The notes: generated from the sequence alone by a model not told the origin. Counted from the stretch's first letter, positions 22,061 through 33,748 are shown. The stretch: DNA of 64,000 bases from Peronospora farinosa (GCA_947646735.1 CANTFK010000766.1:310001-374000), one strand, 5' to 3'. A program made the numbers and translations.

Positions 22061-22578
22061 ATTTAGATACCTGATTCTCACACGTCGCACATTTATCTTT
22101 TCTCGTATTCCATTGCTTGTATGGCTTCCTGAGATTAACATAAACAAATGACTGGCATCTGACACGTGGCAGTACATTAAACCTTACCACATTTTTCATT
22201 TTCATTTGGAAAAGTTTGGAACCTTTCGATAGCACCTCACAGAAGTTCACTTGGTTTTTCCATCCGAGCAGTTCTTTTTTTGGTGCCAAAGTCAATTTAG
22301 CTCGCCTGCTTTCACGCTGTGCCTTACTCCTCCGTGGCCGGTGTGCAACAATTGCGAGCTTACATACAATCCAATTTGAATTACAATAGATACTTTTTTC
22401 TAGTGTGTGTCTGCATTTCAAGTCATCTTCCGAATTTAAGACATTATTGTAATGCATTTCAGCATATATGTAGTTGATACAAGAAATAAAACGGGTGCAT
22501 TGTATGGCACCGCCACCACCGTATTCGTCGGGTGCCGCTGACATTACGAGCGTTAAAGCGTTTTGCCTACAAACGATG
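22061..22578. other. intergenic, downstream of clathrin light chain
   Basis: This is the 3' flank of the clathrin light chain gene up to the LTR. A minus-strand frame (22544-22056) spans most of it, but its composition is unlike its neighbours, it runs into the LTR, and I recognise nothing in it. I treat it as non-coding. Confidence 0.5.
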
Positions 22579-23397
22579 CTAGTTAGCTGCTACAGCGTTA
22601 GCTCGCGTCTGCTCGAGTGGCGTGGTCTTCAACTGCACAAACAGCTGTCGCATCCGGGAGACATCCTTCTCGTCCTCTGGGGTCTTCTTAGCAGGCACCG
22701 CAACTGGTTGAGGGTCTTGCTTTTCCGAGTCCTTTTTACTGTTAAGTGCCTCGAGCTTCTTCTTGCGGCTCGTCTCCAGGTCCACAAGTGTCACCACACG
22801 CTCCCACGGGTTCTCATTCTGCAAATCGGCCACCATCTTTTCAATTGCCGCTTGCTCAAACACGCGATTGGACTGCATCTTGGACTCCTTTATGCGCTGG
22901 CGTTCAGCTACGAACTGTGCCATATCATCCTCAGCCTTGACTTTGCACTCATCTGCCACCTTTTCTTGCTCCTGAGCCTTCAACGCAATTTGTTTCTCGT
23001 ACTCCTGCATAAATTTTCTATCAGGTCATAAAAACAGTAAGTAATTTATTAATATCATACGAATCATCAGGTCGTATCCTGTTTTGCGAGCGTACGTGAG
23101 CTCATTCTCCTCTTCCACGACTGGAGTTTGAACACCAAAGTCCATTGGCTCATAGCTCTCTTCCATGTGTTGAAAGTGATCCTCGTACGTCTCAGTTCTC
23201 GTATCTTCCGTGGGCTCGACCTCGTAAAAACTGTTGCAAACACATTTTTTAAATGACAAAAACGTCAACTGAAAGAAGACTTGACACGATCCTTAGACTA
23301 CAACGCACTCTCCACTAGTATTTGAGGGTGGTACAAAGTCGGAAATCGCCATGGATACGCCATTCTTTACGCTAGTGTCATCTCCAAAAGGGTCCAT
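22579..23397 (-). CDS. clathrin light chain
   Basis: A three-exon model, complement(22579..23017, 23096..23230, 23309..23397), gives about 220 residues. Introns are 78 nt each: donor GTGCGT with acceptor CAACAG, and donor GTACGC with acceptor TGATAG. The protein starts MDPFGDD, has an acidic N-terminal third, then a long charged helix (NELTKFMQEYEKQIALKAQE and on) and the NPWERVVTLVDLET block near the C-terminus, a hallmark of clathrin light chains. It would bind the clathrin heavy chain proximal leg and regulate coat assembly in endocytosis and Golgi traffic. Length matches the family. It is divergently paired with the eL29 gene, sharing a 259-bp upstream region. The second splice pair was chosen because it keeps a continuous charged helix; unspliced reading hits a stop. 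Confidence 0.85.
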
Positions 23398-23656
23398 GGT
23401 GTTAGTATGTAAGGTATCGTCTACACGAATAAGTGTGTACTTATACAAGCGACTCCCCTTCTTGACACATAAAATCATGTTAATCCAGAGTGCACCACAC
23501 CACGCAAAAGAGCCATCCTTAAATAACCAAATAGTGTGCTGTACGTATATAAATGTGGAGTACATTCTCTCGAATTGACTGGTGGCTAGCGTTTGATCCC
23601 AAGACCCTGACTAAAAGCTTGCCACAGTAGTAAAACCAAGCCACTCCGACGTCCCA
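23398..23656. promoter_or_regulatory. shared upstream region of clathrin light chain and eL29
   Basis: The two start codons lie 259 bp apart on opposite strands, so both promoters must fit here or overlap the 5' untranslated regions. I see no unambiguous TATA box. This is inferred from gene layout only. Confidence 0.55.
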
Positions 23657-24008
23657 ATGGTCAAGCAGAAAAACCACACGGCCCGTAACAACACGGTGAA
23701 GGCCCACCGGAACGGTATTAAGAAGCCGAAAAACCACCGCTTCCACTCGACACGTGGCGTACGTCCATCCTTATAACATTTGAAACCCAAATAGTTTGAA
23801 AAAACCACAAGGACATTGACCTGACTCTATTATTTGATGCTAATGGTAAAGCTGGACCCTAAGTTCCTGCGCAATCAACACTGGGCCAAAAAATTTGACA
23901 AGAAGCACCGCAACCGCAAGAACAAGGACAAGGTAGCCCTATTATTGCTAGAAGCGGCTATTTACTTGATTATCTCTCACAATTAATGTGGATATTTAGG
24001 ACGAATAA
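23657..24008 (+). CDS. RPL29: 60S ribosomal protein eL29
   Basis: Three exons, 23657..23758, 23852..23932 and 24000..24008, give 63 residues. The N-terminus KNHTARN...KAHRNGIKKPK followed by LDPKFLRNQHWAKKFDKK is the unmistakable eL29 signature. Introns are 93 nt (GTACGT...TAAAG, with a CTAAT branch-like site) and 67 nt (GTAGCC...TTTAG); both are phase 0. The last exon encodes only Asp-Glu and the stop; reading through the second donor would instead add an unrelated hydrophobic tail, so I prefer the spliced end. Small, basic and very Lys-rich, as expected for a large-subunit protein. Each exon alone is very short, so the gene is easy to miss. Confidence 0.9.
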
Positions 24009-24728
24009 GTTTAAGCGATGGAAACTTGTCAACACAGGTTTCTCGCTCCTGTGAATTGATTGCTAGTCTCTATTCGAGTCAATTAAGAGTAGAAGGGTAG
24101 ACTGGAAGATCGGCGAGTTAGGATTGATCGTGGCTATTTGGGGCGCTGTGTAATCGGACCAGGAGCAGGTACTAGATTATGCGTGGCTGATGACGTCGCG
24201 TCTTGCTTGAAAATACTGAACATGCAGAATATGAGGAAAGGGAATGGCTGTTCCTTTTTCTCTTTAGTTTGCATTGAATTCAACCTACGATCTTGGCATT
24301 GGGCTTTTGTTTATGCTGACAGGTATATTGGACGATATGGTTTAAAGGATGTATGAAATTGAGTGGTGCTGTGCAGAGGACGAGAGTGTATCGGAAAAGT
24401 TTTGATGAACGGAGATGATGTATAAGTATTTCTTAATCTACATTCTCTGAATTCAAGTATGAGCATGAAAACAAACGACAGATCCGTTCTCAAGACATTC
24501 CATACACTCTTAAGGTGAAGCACATGTTCTATGCTGGTATGATGCGAGAAAATTGAAGGACGAAGATGATGATTTTTAAATCTTATCTACATTTTCTGAT
24601 GCAGCTATAAGCTGCTTTATGAAGAAATCACTAGATCTGATTCGTCTTTCAACCTCGTATAGTAATTGTTCGTAGCATAGAAGTTATTAGATTGAGGTCA
24701 TATAACAAATTGAAATAGAAACCAACAA
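24009..24728. other. intergenic, 720 bp, no gene recognised
   Basis: Lies between the 3' ends of eL29 and the Tan1-like gene. It holds an imperfect direct repeat (about 24395-24455 and 24545-24605, both with GATGATG...TCTACATT(C/T)TCTGA). No conserved frame is seen. Confidence 0.5.
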
Positions 24729-25730
24729 CTATTTCTTCGATGCCTCCTCAGCCAGCTTGTCATTCTTGAGCTTGGTGCGTGTATCATCCTTGTCTATTTC
24801 CTCATCAGTCAAGTCATCGGGTTTCACCGCATCATCTTTCGTTTCTGTCGTGCAGTCCTTGATCGTCTGCTTAGCAGTCTGCTGGCCAGGGACAGGAGGG
24901 TCAATAATTGAGCGCACATTGTACTTTTTGAATCGATGAAAGTCTGACAAAACGCTGAAGCCACACGTGTTTCGAAACACTTCAATCATCAAAACAAAGC
25001 GGGGTGATGTCAGGTTCACCTTGGTTTTGTCATCTCCCACCAGTTCCACCAGTGCATCAATGACCTCCATGCTGTTAATGTTGGTGCAATTGCGTCGTTT
25101 AAACTCCACCGCAAAGGTAAAGATCTCGTCGGTGACTGCAGCCTGCTGTTCTTCCTTAAAAGCCTTCAAGTGCGCTTCGATCATCGGGGCAGCGAGCTCC
25201 TTCATAGACTCCACGCTTGCGTAACCAACCTTTTCCAATGGGATCATCCTCGTAATAAATCGGGACGCAAATTCCTTCGTGGTTTCCACATGTTCAAAGA
25301 TCTTTCTCAACAAATCTATAGGAGACAAGTTATCGTCCTTAAATTGGATCAGCACAGCGCCCTTGACTCCGGTATCCAGTGGCGTGAACCTGCCCGTCTG
25401 TCGATTCTTTGCCTGAGTCTGCAATTCCGCAACCTCCTCCTGCAACTTCTTCTGCACTGAACTTTCTCCTTCTTCCGTTGCATTCTTCTCCTCCTCCTCG
25501 TTTCGCTTCTCAGTCAGCGGGAAAAAGCGATCAGCCGCTTCGTTCAAAATATTAAGCGCATCACTGACACTTTGTCTCTCCTTAATTTTATCACACGTCA
25601 CTAGCACTGCACCATGACCTTTAGCATTCGTAGCAGCAGCTAGAGTCCCTTTATGACGCTTAGTGTTTCCATCACGACCGCCCATCCATTGCTTCTTCCT
25701 CTTGTCGCGACCTTCACGTCCCATAATCAA
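24729..25730 (-). CDS. THUMP-domain tRNA acetylation adaptor (Tan1/THUMPD1 family)
   Basis: Uninterrupted frame of 333 codons; a Met two codons downstream (MGREGRDKRKK) is an equally good start. After a basic N-terminus comes HGAVLVTCDKIKERQSVSDA-like sequence, where Tan1 proteins begin their conserved part, then an acidic insert (about residues 80-110) and a THUMP domain at about 150-265 (VETTKEFASRFITRMIPLEK, FAVEFKRRNCTNINSMEVID, PRFVLMIEVFRNTCGFSVL). In yeast and human this protein presents tRNA to the Kre33/NAT10 acetyltransferase for N4-acetylcytidine formation at position 12 of tRNA-Ser and tRNA-Leu. The C-terminus is a charged tail. It is divergent to the Ipi3-like gene, 157 bp apart. 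Confidence 0.87.
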   Translation of the reverse strand: MIMGREGRDKRKKQWMGGRDGNTKRHKGTLAAATNAKGHGAVLVTCDKIKERQSVSDALNILNEAADRFFPLTEKRNEEEEKNATEEGESSVQKKLQEEVAELQTQAKNRQTGRFTPLDTGVKGAVLIQFKDDNLSPIDLLRKIFEHVETTKEFASRFITRMIPLEKVGYASVESMKELAAPMIEAHLKAFKEEQQAAVTDEIFTFAVEFKRRNCTNINSMEVIDALVELVGDDKTKVNLTSPRFVLMIEVFRNTCGFSVLSDFHRFKKYNVRSIIDPPVPGQQTAKQTIKDCTTETKDDAVKPDDLTDEEIDKDDTRTKLKNDKLAEEASKK

Positions 25731-25887
25731 TTACCACCACCAATTCAAAAACGACACCCGTCGCAGATTTAGATCGATTTTCAGCGAATCATAACACACA
25801 TAGTTACTAATAGCTCTATTTCTTACCAATCAGAGAGATGGAAGGTATTGGTCGTTAAGGCTCAAGCCATTTGAATACATTAGAAGC
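25731..25887. promoter_or_regulatory. shared upstream region of Tan1-like and Ipi3-like genes
   Basis: Only 157 bp separate the two start codons. Both products act in RNA maturation, so a bidirectional promoter would co-express them. This is inferred from layout; no motif is claimed. Confidence 0.5.
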
Positions 25888-27066
25888 ATGGCAACCTCTG
25901 CATTAGCAGACCACGTGCTCTTAATAAGCTCTAATCAGGAGAATGAATTGCTTATCGTTGATGCATCCACTGGGAGTCAATTGTACTGTTTTAAAAATTG
26001 TCGATCGGCACAAAACGGCGTCCACGCAATGCCTCGAACCGACCATTTAATAGCTGTACAGGAGGGCAAATTGGCTTTGAATCTCTATAATTGGGGCAAA
26101 GACATGCCTGTGTATAAGTGCCACGTGGCTGAGAAGATGGGGCCTGTCACAACCTCAAGCTGTGGCAATTTTCTCTTTGCAGGTGCAGAATCAGGCAAAG
26201 TTTACGTCTGGGACGTTAAAACTGGAGAGTTAGTGACCGTATTCGATGCTCATTACAAGCGCGTATCAGCACTGGGATTGACGTCGGATGATTCACATTT
26301 GATTACAGCTGGCGAAGATGCTTTAGTGCATGTCTGGAAACTGGTACACTTGCTGGACGAACCGAATGCCGCTACTAGCTTTCAGCAAGGTGTGACCCCT
26401 CTTGTAAGCTTTACGGACCACGTACTTCCTGTCACCTCGCTGCATGTTGGTCTCGGTGGTGTAAATGCCCGTATTTATACGTCGTCTCTGGACCGCACGT
26501 GCAAGATTTGGTCGCTCAATTCGTCTCAGTGTATATATAGCGTGTCCTGCCCGTCCTACGTCAATTCATGCGTTGCAGACCCCATGGAGCAGCGTCTTTA
26601 CATGGGCTGCGGCAATGGCCGAATCTACGCGTTGGACTTGAACGCGGCTGCAACTTCCGTCACTGCTGCTTCAGCACGCATTGCTAGCGCTTCGACAGGT
26701 CTGGTTGCTGGCAACGGCGGCAACGTTTCGCCGTGGGGCCCGGAGGCTTTGTTACCGGATTCGTTCGATGGCCATGAAAGCAGTGTCACCACGTTGCAGA
26801 TTCATGCCAGTGGTGCATTTCTCGTGTCCGGAGACGTAAACGGTGTTGTGCACGTGTGGGACTGTCTAAGCCGCCAGTCGCTACGCACCGTCAAGCTATT
26901 TAAAGGTAAGATAACTGCTTTGGTGCTGTGTCCTCGCCCGCGACACCTTTTCCGTCAGGCAAAGACACCGTTCACTCTGGAAAACGAGGACCTTGACGAC
27001 ATGATGGCCACTCCGCTCCCTGTTGCTCCACTCAAGAAGTATATGAATACCACTAATGACAACTAA
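25888..27066 (+). CDS. WD40 pre-rRNA processing factor (Ipi3/WDR18 family)
   Basis: 392 residues, single exon. At least five WD repeats are visible, e.g. GAESGKVYVWDVKTGEL, LITAGEDALVHVWKL, YTSSLDRTCKIWSL, YMGCGNGRIYALDL and LVSGDVNGVVHVWDC, filling residues 10-345. The order, the inserts and the weak first blade (ELLIVDASTGSQLYCFKN) match Ipi3/WDR18, a subunit of the Rix1 (PELP1-TEX10-WDR18) complex needed for ITS2 removal and late 60S assembly. A helical charged tail follows. Its pairing with a tRNA modification gene and closeness to eL29 fit a ribosome-related neighbourhood. Other WD40 proteins are possible; the assignment rests on overall pattern. Confidence 0.75.
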   Translation: MATSALADHVLLISSNQENELLIVDASTGSQLYCFKNCRSAQNGVHAMPRTDHLIAVQEGKLALNLYNWGKDMPVYKCHVAEKMGPVTTSSCGNFLFAGAESGKVYVWDVKTGELVTVFDAHYKRVSALGLTSDDSHLITAGEDALVHVWKLVHLLDEPNAATSFQQGVTPLVSFTDHVLPVTSLHVGLGGVNARIYTSSLDRTCKIWSLNSSQCIYSVSCPSYVNSCVADPMEQRLYMGCGNGRIYALDLNAAATSVTAASARIASASTGLVAGNGGNVSPWGPEALLPDSFDGHESSVTTLQIHASGAFLVSGDVNGVVHVWDCLSRQSLRTVKLFKGKITALVLCPRPRHLFRQAKTPFTLENEDLDDMMATPLPVAPLKKYMNTTNDN

Positions 27067-27225
27067 TCGCTCGAGTCAGTCGCCTCGTGCATGATCAATA
27101 ATAGACATTTGAAACGCCATTGCGTATTGCTGGGGTAGCAATGTATTTCCATCCTTGGGACGCGACGATAAAAAAGGAAGCGCTAACCAACACGGTAACA
27201 GCTTAAGTCGCCGAGTGACGAGATA

Positions 27226-27659
27226 ATGATGATGGAGGATGGCGCGCTAAGAGAGGCAGAACCTACAGGTGATTTCGAGGAGATCTCGACGCCAAAGATC
27301 CAGGATCGGATGGACAAGGCTACACGGACCCAGGTTTGTCAAAGCTCATGAAGCCTGCATCATTATATGAAAAGCTAAACGAAATCATTGTGTCTGTCCC
27401 AATTCAGGATCAACAACTGGATGCTATCTATTCCGGCGTCATGCGACTCCATCTCGCAGCTGACGCCACGAACGAAGAAGTCCTGTCACAAAATGCTATG
27501 CTGGACGAGGTAGCCGTGCAAGTGAACGAAACGGAAGCTGCCTTGCAACAACAGACAAAAGCAGCACGCAAAGTTACCCGCGCACACCGCGAACTTGGCT
27601 GCTACTACGTGATTATCCTGTTGCTAATCGTAGCATTGCTTATCGTTATCTTCATATGA
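27226..27659 (+). CDS. short SNARE with C-terminal membrane anchor (Qb/Qc type)
   Basis: The last 85 residues are a SNARE motif: heptads from LDAIYSGVMRLHLAADATNE through a central Gln (EVLSQNAMLDEV) to KVTRAHRELG, directly followed by a single 20-residue hydrophobic anchor reaching the C-terminus. The central Gln and the LDEV context suggest a Q-SNARE; which membrane it serves is unknown. An upstream ATG (27226) opens an acidic N-terminus in another frame. A consensus intron, 27269-27333 (CAG|GTGATT ... CCCAG, 65 nt), restores the frame and gives about 122 residues. The putative intron also reads as plausible protein (TPKIQDRMDKATRTQ), so a one-base frameshift or sequencing error around 27334 is a real alternative. 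Confidence 0.75.
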
Positions 27660-27945
27660 AAAGTCTTAGTACTAAGGACGAAACAATAGCAAATACAAAG
27701 ATTGAAGTGACGAACAGGTTGCGAATGCTAACCATTAGTTTCTAATTCCGATAGCAGCTTTCCTTGGTAGTACGTTTACGATGTGGATTAAACAGAGCAT
27801 TGTGGTGGACAAGCATCATAAGACGCATTCAGCACAATGAAAGACATTCCATTGGATGTGCTATCTCTGTCTCGATCCAAACAATAACAGCACTCAGCAG
27901 AAGTTTGAGTCATGAATCAAATCAGCAAAAGCAGACACAAACCGC

Positions 27946-29436
<1,491 letters not shown>

Positions 29437-29684
29437 TTAGTGACCTTGCTCTCATACGTCATGAATAGGAGAGCTCTACACCACCCGTTATTTCAGTTAT
29501 CGCGATACAAGTTATGCGGTATCGTAGTTTCTTCTTTCATAGGTTATAATTACAACCCCTTTGTATACGCACTCCCTGTCACACTCGTTTTTTCGTGTGT
29601 GTGTCTTACACTTTGTATGCAAAAAATTCCCGCGCAATTTTCGACGGCAGAACGCAATTTATAAACCTTTTCGATACCATAGCA

Positions 29685-30593
29685 ATGACGACCGTAAATG
29701 ACATTTTCATACGTCCTAATGACGTCATTTCTAAACGCAAGCGTAACGACAATAATTCCGCCGAAAATTTCGTAGAGAAAAAGATCAAGAAGAGCTCTGC
29801 AATGTCGTTGTGGCTTTCACCCGCTGCCCACAATCGAGTCGTCAAGTCGACGATCACGCCGGCAAAAAATCAGAAGAAAAAATTGTCAAGCGAAAAATAT
29901 CCCTTTACGCAGTCGTATATTGATGTGGGACAACGTAACTTTGGTACGCACGTGACCTGCCTCTCGTGTGGTTTATTGTACACTGCTGGAGAAGAGGAGG
30001 ATGAAAAGGAACATCAGAAATTTTGCAAGCGGATGAAGCGTGGCGTCTCGTTTTCAAAATGGAAAACGGAGAGAATTCTTAAGACGTTTTCGGACACTAG
30101 AGCACGGATTTTAGAAATCCGACGCGAGGATCCTAGATTTCAGGTAAAGAAGCTGCTGGAGATCAAAGCAGTACTCGATGACGCACTGGGGTTTGTCTTG
30201 GAGGACGTGTTTTTGCAACGCAGCCACTTTGTTTATATTCAAGACCAGCAGGTGGTTGGATGTGTCAATACGGAACGCATCACTGAAGCTTTTACGCTGG
30301 ACAAGAGCTTGTCAAACATGGTGAAGGTTGACAAGGAGAGCTCCATTGTTAAAAAAAGTGTTGTCACTGCATCTGCCACGTCACAATTTGCACTTGTCGG
30401 TATTTGCCAGATCTGGGTACACCCGTCGTATCGCAAGAGGTCCATTGCGACCCGACTGGTGGATATCGTACGTGAGAAGTCAATCTATGGCATGCGAGTA
30501 GCCAAGAATGTTGTTGCCTTTGCACAACCGACACGGATTGGTCTGCAGTTTGCGCAGAAGTACATGAGGCCATACGACGTGCTTGTTTATTGA
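29685..30593 (+). CDS. Eco1/ESCO-type cohesion acetyltransferase
   Basis: 302 residues from Met at 29685 (MTTVNDIFIRPNDV); the frame is open upstream, but that part has no family character. It acetylates the Smc3 subunit of cohesin to lock sister chromatids together in S phase. Seen here: a C2H2-like zinc finger near residues 85-115 (HVTCLSCGLLYTAGEEEDEKEHQKFC, Cys-X2-Cys-X13-His-X3-Cys spacing), a central linker, and the C-terminal GNAT fold with GICQIWVHPSYRKRSIATRL, the acetyl-CoA loop in Eco1 form, and a final PTRIGLQFAQKYMRPYDVLVY block that is diagnostic of Eco1/ESCO. The basic N-terminus contains a PCNA-contact-like region but no clear PIP box. Length is close to yeast Eco1. Confidence 0.9.
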   Translation: MTTVNDIFIRPNDVISKRKRNDNNSAENFVEKKIKKSSAMSLWLSPAAHNRVVKSTITPAKNQKKKLSSEKYPFTQSYIDVGQRNFGTHVTCLSCGLLYTAGEEEDEKEHQKFCKRMKRGVSFSKWKTERILKTFSDTRARILEIRREDPRFQVKKLLEIKAVLDDALGFVLEDVFLQRSHFVYIQDQQVVGCVNTERITEAFTLDKSLSNMVKVDKESSIVKKSVVTASATSQFALVGICQIWVHPSYRKRSIATRLVDIVREKSIYGMRVAKNVVAFAQPTRIGLQFAQKYMRPYDVLVY

Positions 30594-31003
30594 GATCTAG
30601 AATGCAAGGAGTGCATCGCTTTGCTTTATCATGTGCGCTCTGGCGTAAGGTGTAGCTCCGTATTCCTCGCGTCTTTAAAAGTTAAAGGGTCAGTATGAAC
30701 GTATACGCTATTGCTTGTAGAGGGAGACATTTTAACGAGGTTTAGCAAGGTTAATCGCTGACTGTATGTAATGAGGAGGACTGCCATTAATATCTGTTGT
30801 TTGCTAATACTATATTTGTACCTCTTGATACTTTCGCTAGTGTTGAATGCAACTGCAACAACTACAATTTGCAAGGAATGTTTCGCTATGGGCAAACGAG
30901 TTTGTGCAAGGATCATTACTTTACAGCCTTCAACTTTGGTTGTTTAAAACTGGTGTGCCCTAAGTAATCCTTTTCAATCATTCTGACGACATGGCTTCCT
31001 CAC
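30594..31003. other. intergenic between Eco1 and the inverted repeat
   Basis: No conserved frame is seen. It lies between the converging 3' ends of the Eco1 gene and GH5 copy A and is outside the mirrored region. Confidence 0.5.
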
Positions 31004-31044
31004 TCTCAATTTCGCTTTCATGACTCGCGAGCTGTCAATCGTGC

Positions 31045-33240
31045 TTACAGACGACCTCCGATAGGTGAATATTGGCGGCGCACACGGTGCTGACGCCAAC
31101 GCACAACGCCGAAGATCGCAGCGCCAACTGCCACCAGAGCAAGGGCAACGACACCCATGATGGTTGCAAAACTCCACTTCGCCACTGATGCGAGTAAATG
31201 GCTTGGCTTCACCTTCTTGGACGTTTGAGTATGTGAAGGGAGTTCTTTGGGAGTAGAGATCGTCACGTTGAGCAGATGCCCAGCTCCACCAAAATCACAC
31301 GTCGCGCCCTTTTCGCGGTTGAGATGCCAATACTGGTCAAATGCCCAGTCGCATTGCTCTTCCAAGGTGTGGAAGCGCTTCTTGATGTCCGAGCAGTCGA
31401 TCTCTGGGTAATTGCACGCAAATGCAAGACCGCTCTTGAGCTCAAATTCTTCAACACCGCGCTTTGCATGGCAAACAAAGTCACCACTGTCCTCCTTCCT
31501 GCACGCCGTCTCAACACCGTCATCGCTGTGGTAATTCGACACGTTCTTGGGGAATGCGCCCTGACGAACCAAGTCCAAGAAACTCCACTTTGTAGCGAAT
31601 TCCGTTTTGAAGTTCCAAAAGTACCACCCGTGACCAACAGCAAAACCATTTAGCTTTTTCAGAGTTAACGCCCTGGTTAATGCAGCATCGTCATGCTGGT
31701 GAAAAGAGTTCTGACTGGTAACAGGGCACTTGCCGAACGACGGTCCAGACATGCCAGTGCCATATGGGCCTTGAATCGGCTTAGTCTCGTCCAAAGGAGT
31801 ACCTGGAAAACCGTCGCCAAGATACGTGCTGTTTATAGGACAGTCTACCATGTGGCATTGGACTTTGGGGAAGCCTGGCAAATTGTCATTGAAGCCATTC
31901 AGCCACATTGCACAATTGTCCGTGCCGATCGACCACTCGCCTACAATAACGGGCATCATGGCATCTTCCATCTTGGTAATGACATACTTCTGCTGACAAG
32001 CGTTTGAAAAAAAATCTTCAATCGTTCCAGGTGAATTCCAAGCTTGATAAATGTGCGTGTCGAGCGCGATATCGGGGCAGCCTCGGAGGAAATCAGCCCA
32101 GAATACCAGTCCGAAACGAAATGAGTCGTGAATAATGAACTTCCACAAAGGTGCGAGAGCCTTTACTCGCTTGTACGACTTCCAATAGTATTCTTTAAGT
32201 ACTTTAATAGGTGTAAGTTCCCACGGTTCATTCACTGGCTCAATTCCCATTATAGCTTCGTGTCCCTTGTATCGATTAATAATTGCTTCGACAACCACAA
32301 TTGAATGGTTTAGGTTCGAGTAGTTGATGCTTGAATAATTGTGGTTCTCGACATCAAACGTACCAGCCCATTCGGCTTGACGAATAGGCCAATGCTCAAA
32401 AGTAGTCGTTCCCACAGGTTGCGTACTAGCAATGGACGTCCACTTGACAGACATAGACCTGCCACTGTTATCGAATCCATTCTGGGAACCAATGAGTCCA
32501 TGCATATCCAATAGAATGTCAAGGCCGTACTTAAGTGCAAGGTCAGCGACACGGTCGAGCGCATCGACGGCACCCGTTGTGCAGCCAGAAAAAGGTTCGT
32601 AAGGATTAAACATCCAGTCACCAACAGGAATACGAAGCGAATTGATACCTGCTGCAGCAAGTGCAGCAATATCTTTCTCCGTGACCCAATTGTCATAATG
32701 AATACGTAGCTGTCGATTCGCTTCTTCCTTTCCAAGTGCCGTGCAGAACGTATACGTATCCATTGCTGTTTTCTCGGGAGCTTTGTCTCCAAATCGTTGC
32801 TGCGTGTTCAAGAACTGGTAAAAGAGTGAAGGCGTGATCCATGGCTCTAATACGAGCCAACCGCCGAGATTTACACCACGAACTTGTTTATTGAAAGGCG
32901 TAGCATGCGTATCAAACGAGCACGTCTGGTCCGTATCGTTTGGCTTGAAGTTCTTAAACACATCACTGTCCTGGGCGAACATGGAGTCCTCGCCATGGTG
33001 CCAGTACCATTTGTAATCCGGCAAGTCGGGTGTGTCCTGTGGACCCGAAGCAGACGTTGGCGCAGGAATCGACTTGTCCGTAGACGCATCAGGAGCTGTC
33101 ACGTCCTTTATTTGTAACACGGGCTCATCATGTGAGTCTTCTCTGCCCTCGGGCGACATCTCGATTGAAAAACCGTTACTCGCAGCGACGTGTGGTTGAA
33201 GCGCAGCCACGACAAGTAACGCACTAAACGCTGTTGTCAT
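31045..33240 (-). CDS. GH5 exo-1,3-beta-glucanase, membrane-anchored (copy A)
   Basis: 731 residues from Met at 33240 (MTTAFSALLVVAALQPHVAA, a good signal peptide); the frame is open further upstream, but that extension is not secretory in character. A Glu/Asp-rich linker leads to the GH5 domain at about residues 95-560: VRGVNLGGWLVLEPWITPS, the acid/base NEPW in GIEPVNEPWELTP, a WYFWNFKTE block, and the nucleophile in PVIVGEWSIGTD. A Cys-rich segment follows, and a C-terminal membrane helix (FATIMGVVALALVAVGAAIF) ends in a short basic cytoplasmic tail. Several N-X-S/T sites are present. It should cleave beta-1,3-glucan, either remodelling the pathogen's own wall or attacking plant callose. 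I count seven residue differences from copy B at 40493-42688. Confidence 0.93.
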   Translation of the reverse strand: MTTAFSALLVVAALQPHVAASNGFSIEMSPEGREDSHDEPVLQIKDVTAPDASTDKSIPAPTSASGPQDTPDLPDYKWYWHHGEDSMFAQDSDVFKNFKPNDTDQTCSFDTHATPFNKQVRGVNLGGWLVLEPWITPSLFYQFLNTQQRFGDKAPEKTAMDTYTFCTALGKEEANRQLRIHYDNWVTEKDIAALAAAGINSLRIPVGDWMFNPYEPFSGCTTGAVDALDRVADLALKYGLDILLDMHGLIGSQNGFDNSGRSMSVKWTSIASTQPVGTTTFEHWPIRQAEWAGTFDVENHNYSSINYSNLNHSIVVVEAIINRYKGHEAIMGIEPVNEPWELTPIKVLKEYYWKSYKRVKALAPLWKFIIHDSFRFGLVFWADFLRGCPDIALDTHIYQAWNSPGTIEDFFSNACQQKYVITKMEDAMMPVIVGEWSIGTDNCAMWLNGFNDNLPGFPKVQCHMVDCPINSTYLGDGFPGTPLDETKPIQGPYGTGMSGPSFGKCPVTSQNSFHQHDDAALTRALTLKKLNGFAVGHGWYFWNFKTEFATKWSFLDLVRQGAFPKNVSNYHSDDGVETACRKEDSGDFVCHAKRGVEEFELKSGLAFACNYPEIDCSDIKKRFHTLEEQCDWAFDQYWHLNREKGATCDFGGAGHLLNVTISTPKELPSHTQTSKKVKPSHLLASVAKWSFATIMGVVALALVAVGAAIFGVVRWRQHRVRRQYSPIGGRL

Positions 33241-33748
33241 TTTATATGGCGACCAGACCACCATTCTGCTTTTGGATCCAAAAATCAAAGTGACGTCTCT
33301 TGAGCACGACAAAGCAAAAGGGAAAATGAGGAGCAGGTGGATGCGGATCTTGCGATAGTGGGAAATTACAAAACTAGCTTGTTCTTGTACTTGAATTTGC
33401 AAGCAGTATGATATAAATTACAGTATGACCACATTGCGATCTTTGGTGTTGAAGTTGTCTGATTCAATTTAATGGCTGCCAGACAAACCAAGCGATCGCT
33501 AGGAGTAGCACTCTATAGAAAGAAAAAAGATTTACACGCTTGATCGTGAATGCTGGTAGTCTGGTTCACCGATCAATGAGAATATAGAATAGCTTAAATC
33601 ATCAGCTCTAAACGTTACGTAAAGATCAAGCAGTAAAAGGCAAACGGTTTTTTTCATTATAAATGTATTAAAGTTTATGAACCCGCTTGTCAATGCGTGT
33701 TATAACTTCCTTGACACCTAATACTATCTAGGTCATCTTTTAGATTTT
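33241..33748. other. intergenic between GH5 A and effector A
   Basis: AT-rich, 508 bp. The part next to the GH5 start (to about 33530) is mirrored on the right arm (40200-40492); the rest, next to the effector's 3' end, is not. Confidence 0.5.

Noticed and set aside
22056..22544. Minus-strand frame of 162 codons behind clathrin light chain
   Set aside because: Composition is unlike its neighbours, it runs to the LTR edge, and no family is recognisable.
31263..32792. Long frames on both strands within the GH5 genes, repeated in the mirror copy
   Set aside because: They are shadows of the GH5 coding sequence; their conservation between arms only reflects near identity of the arms.
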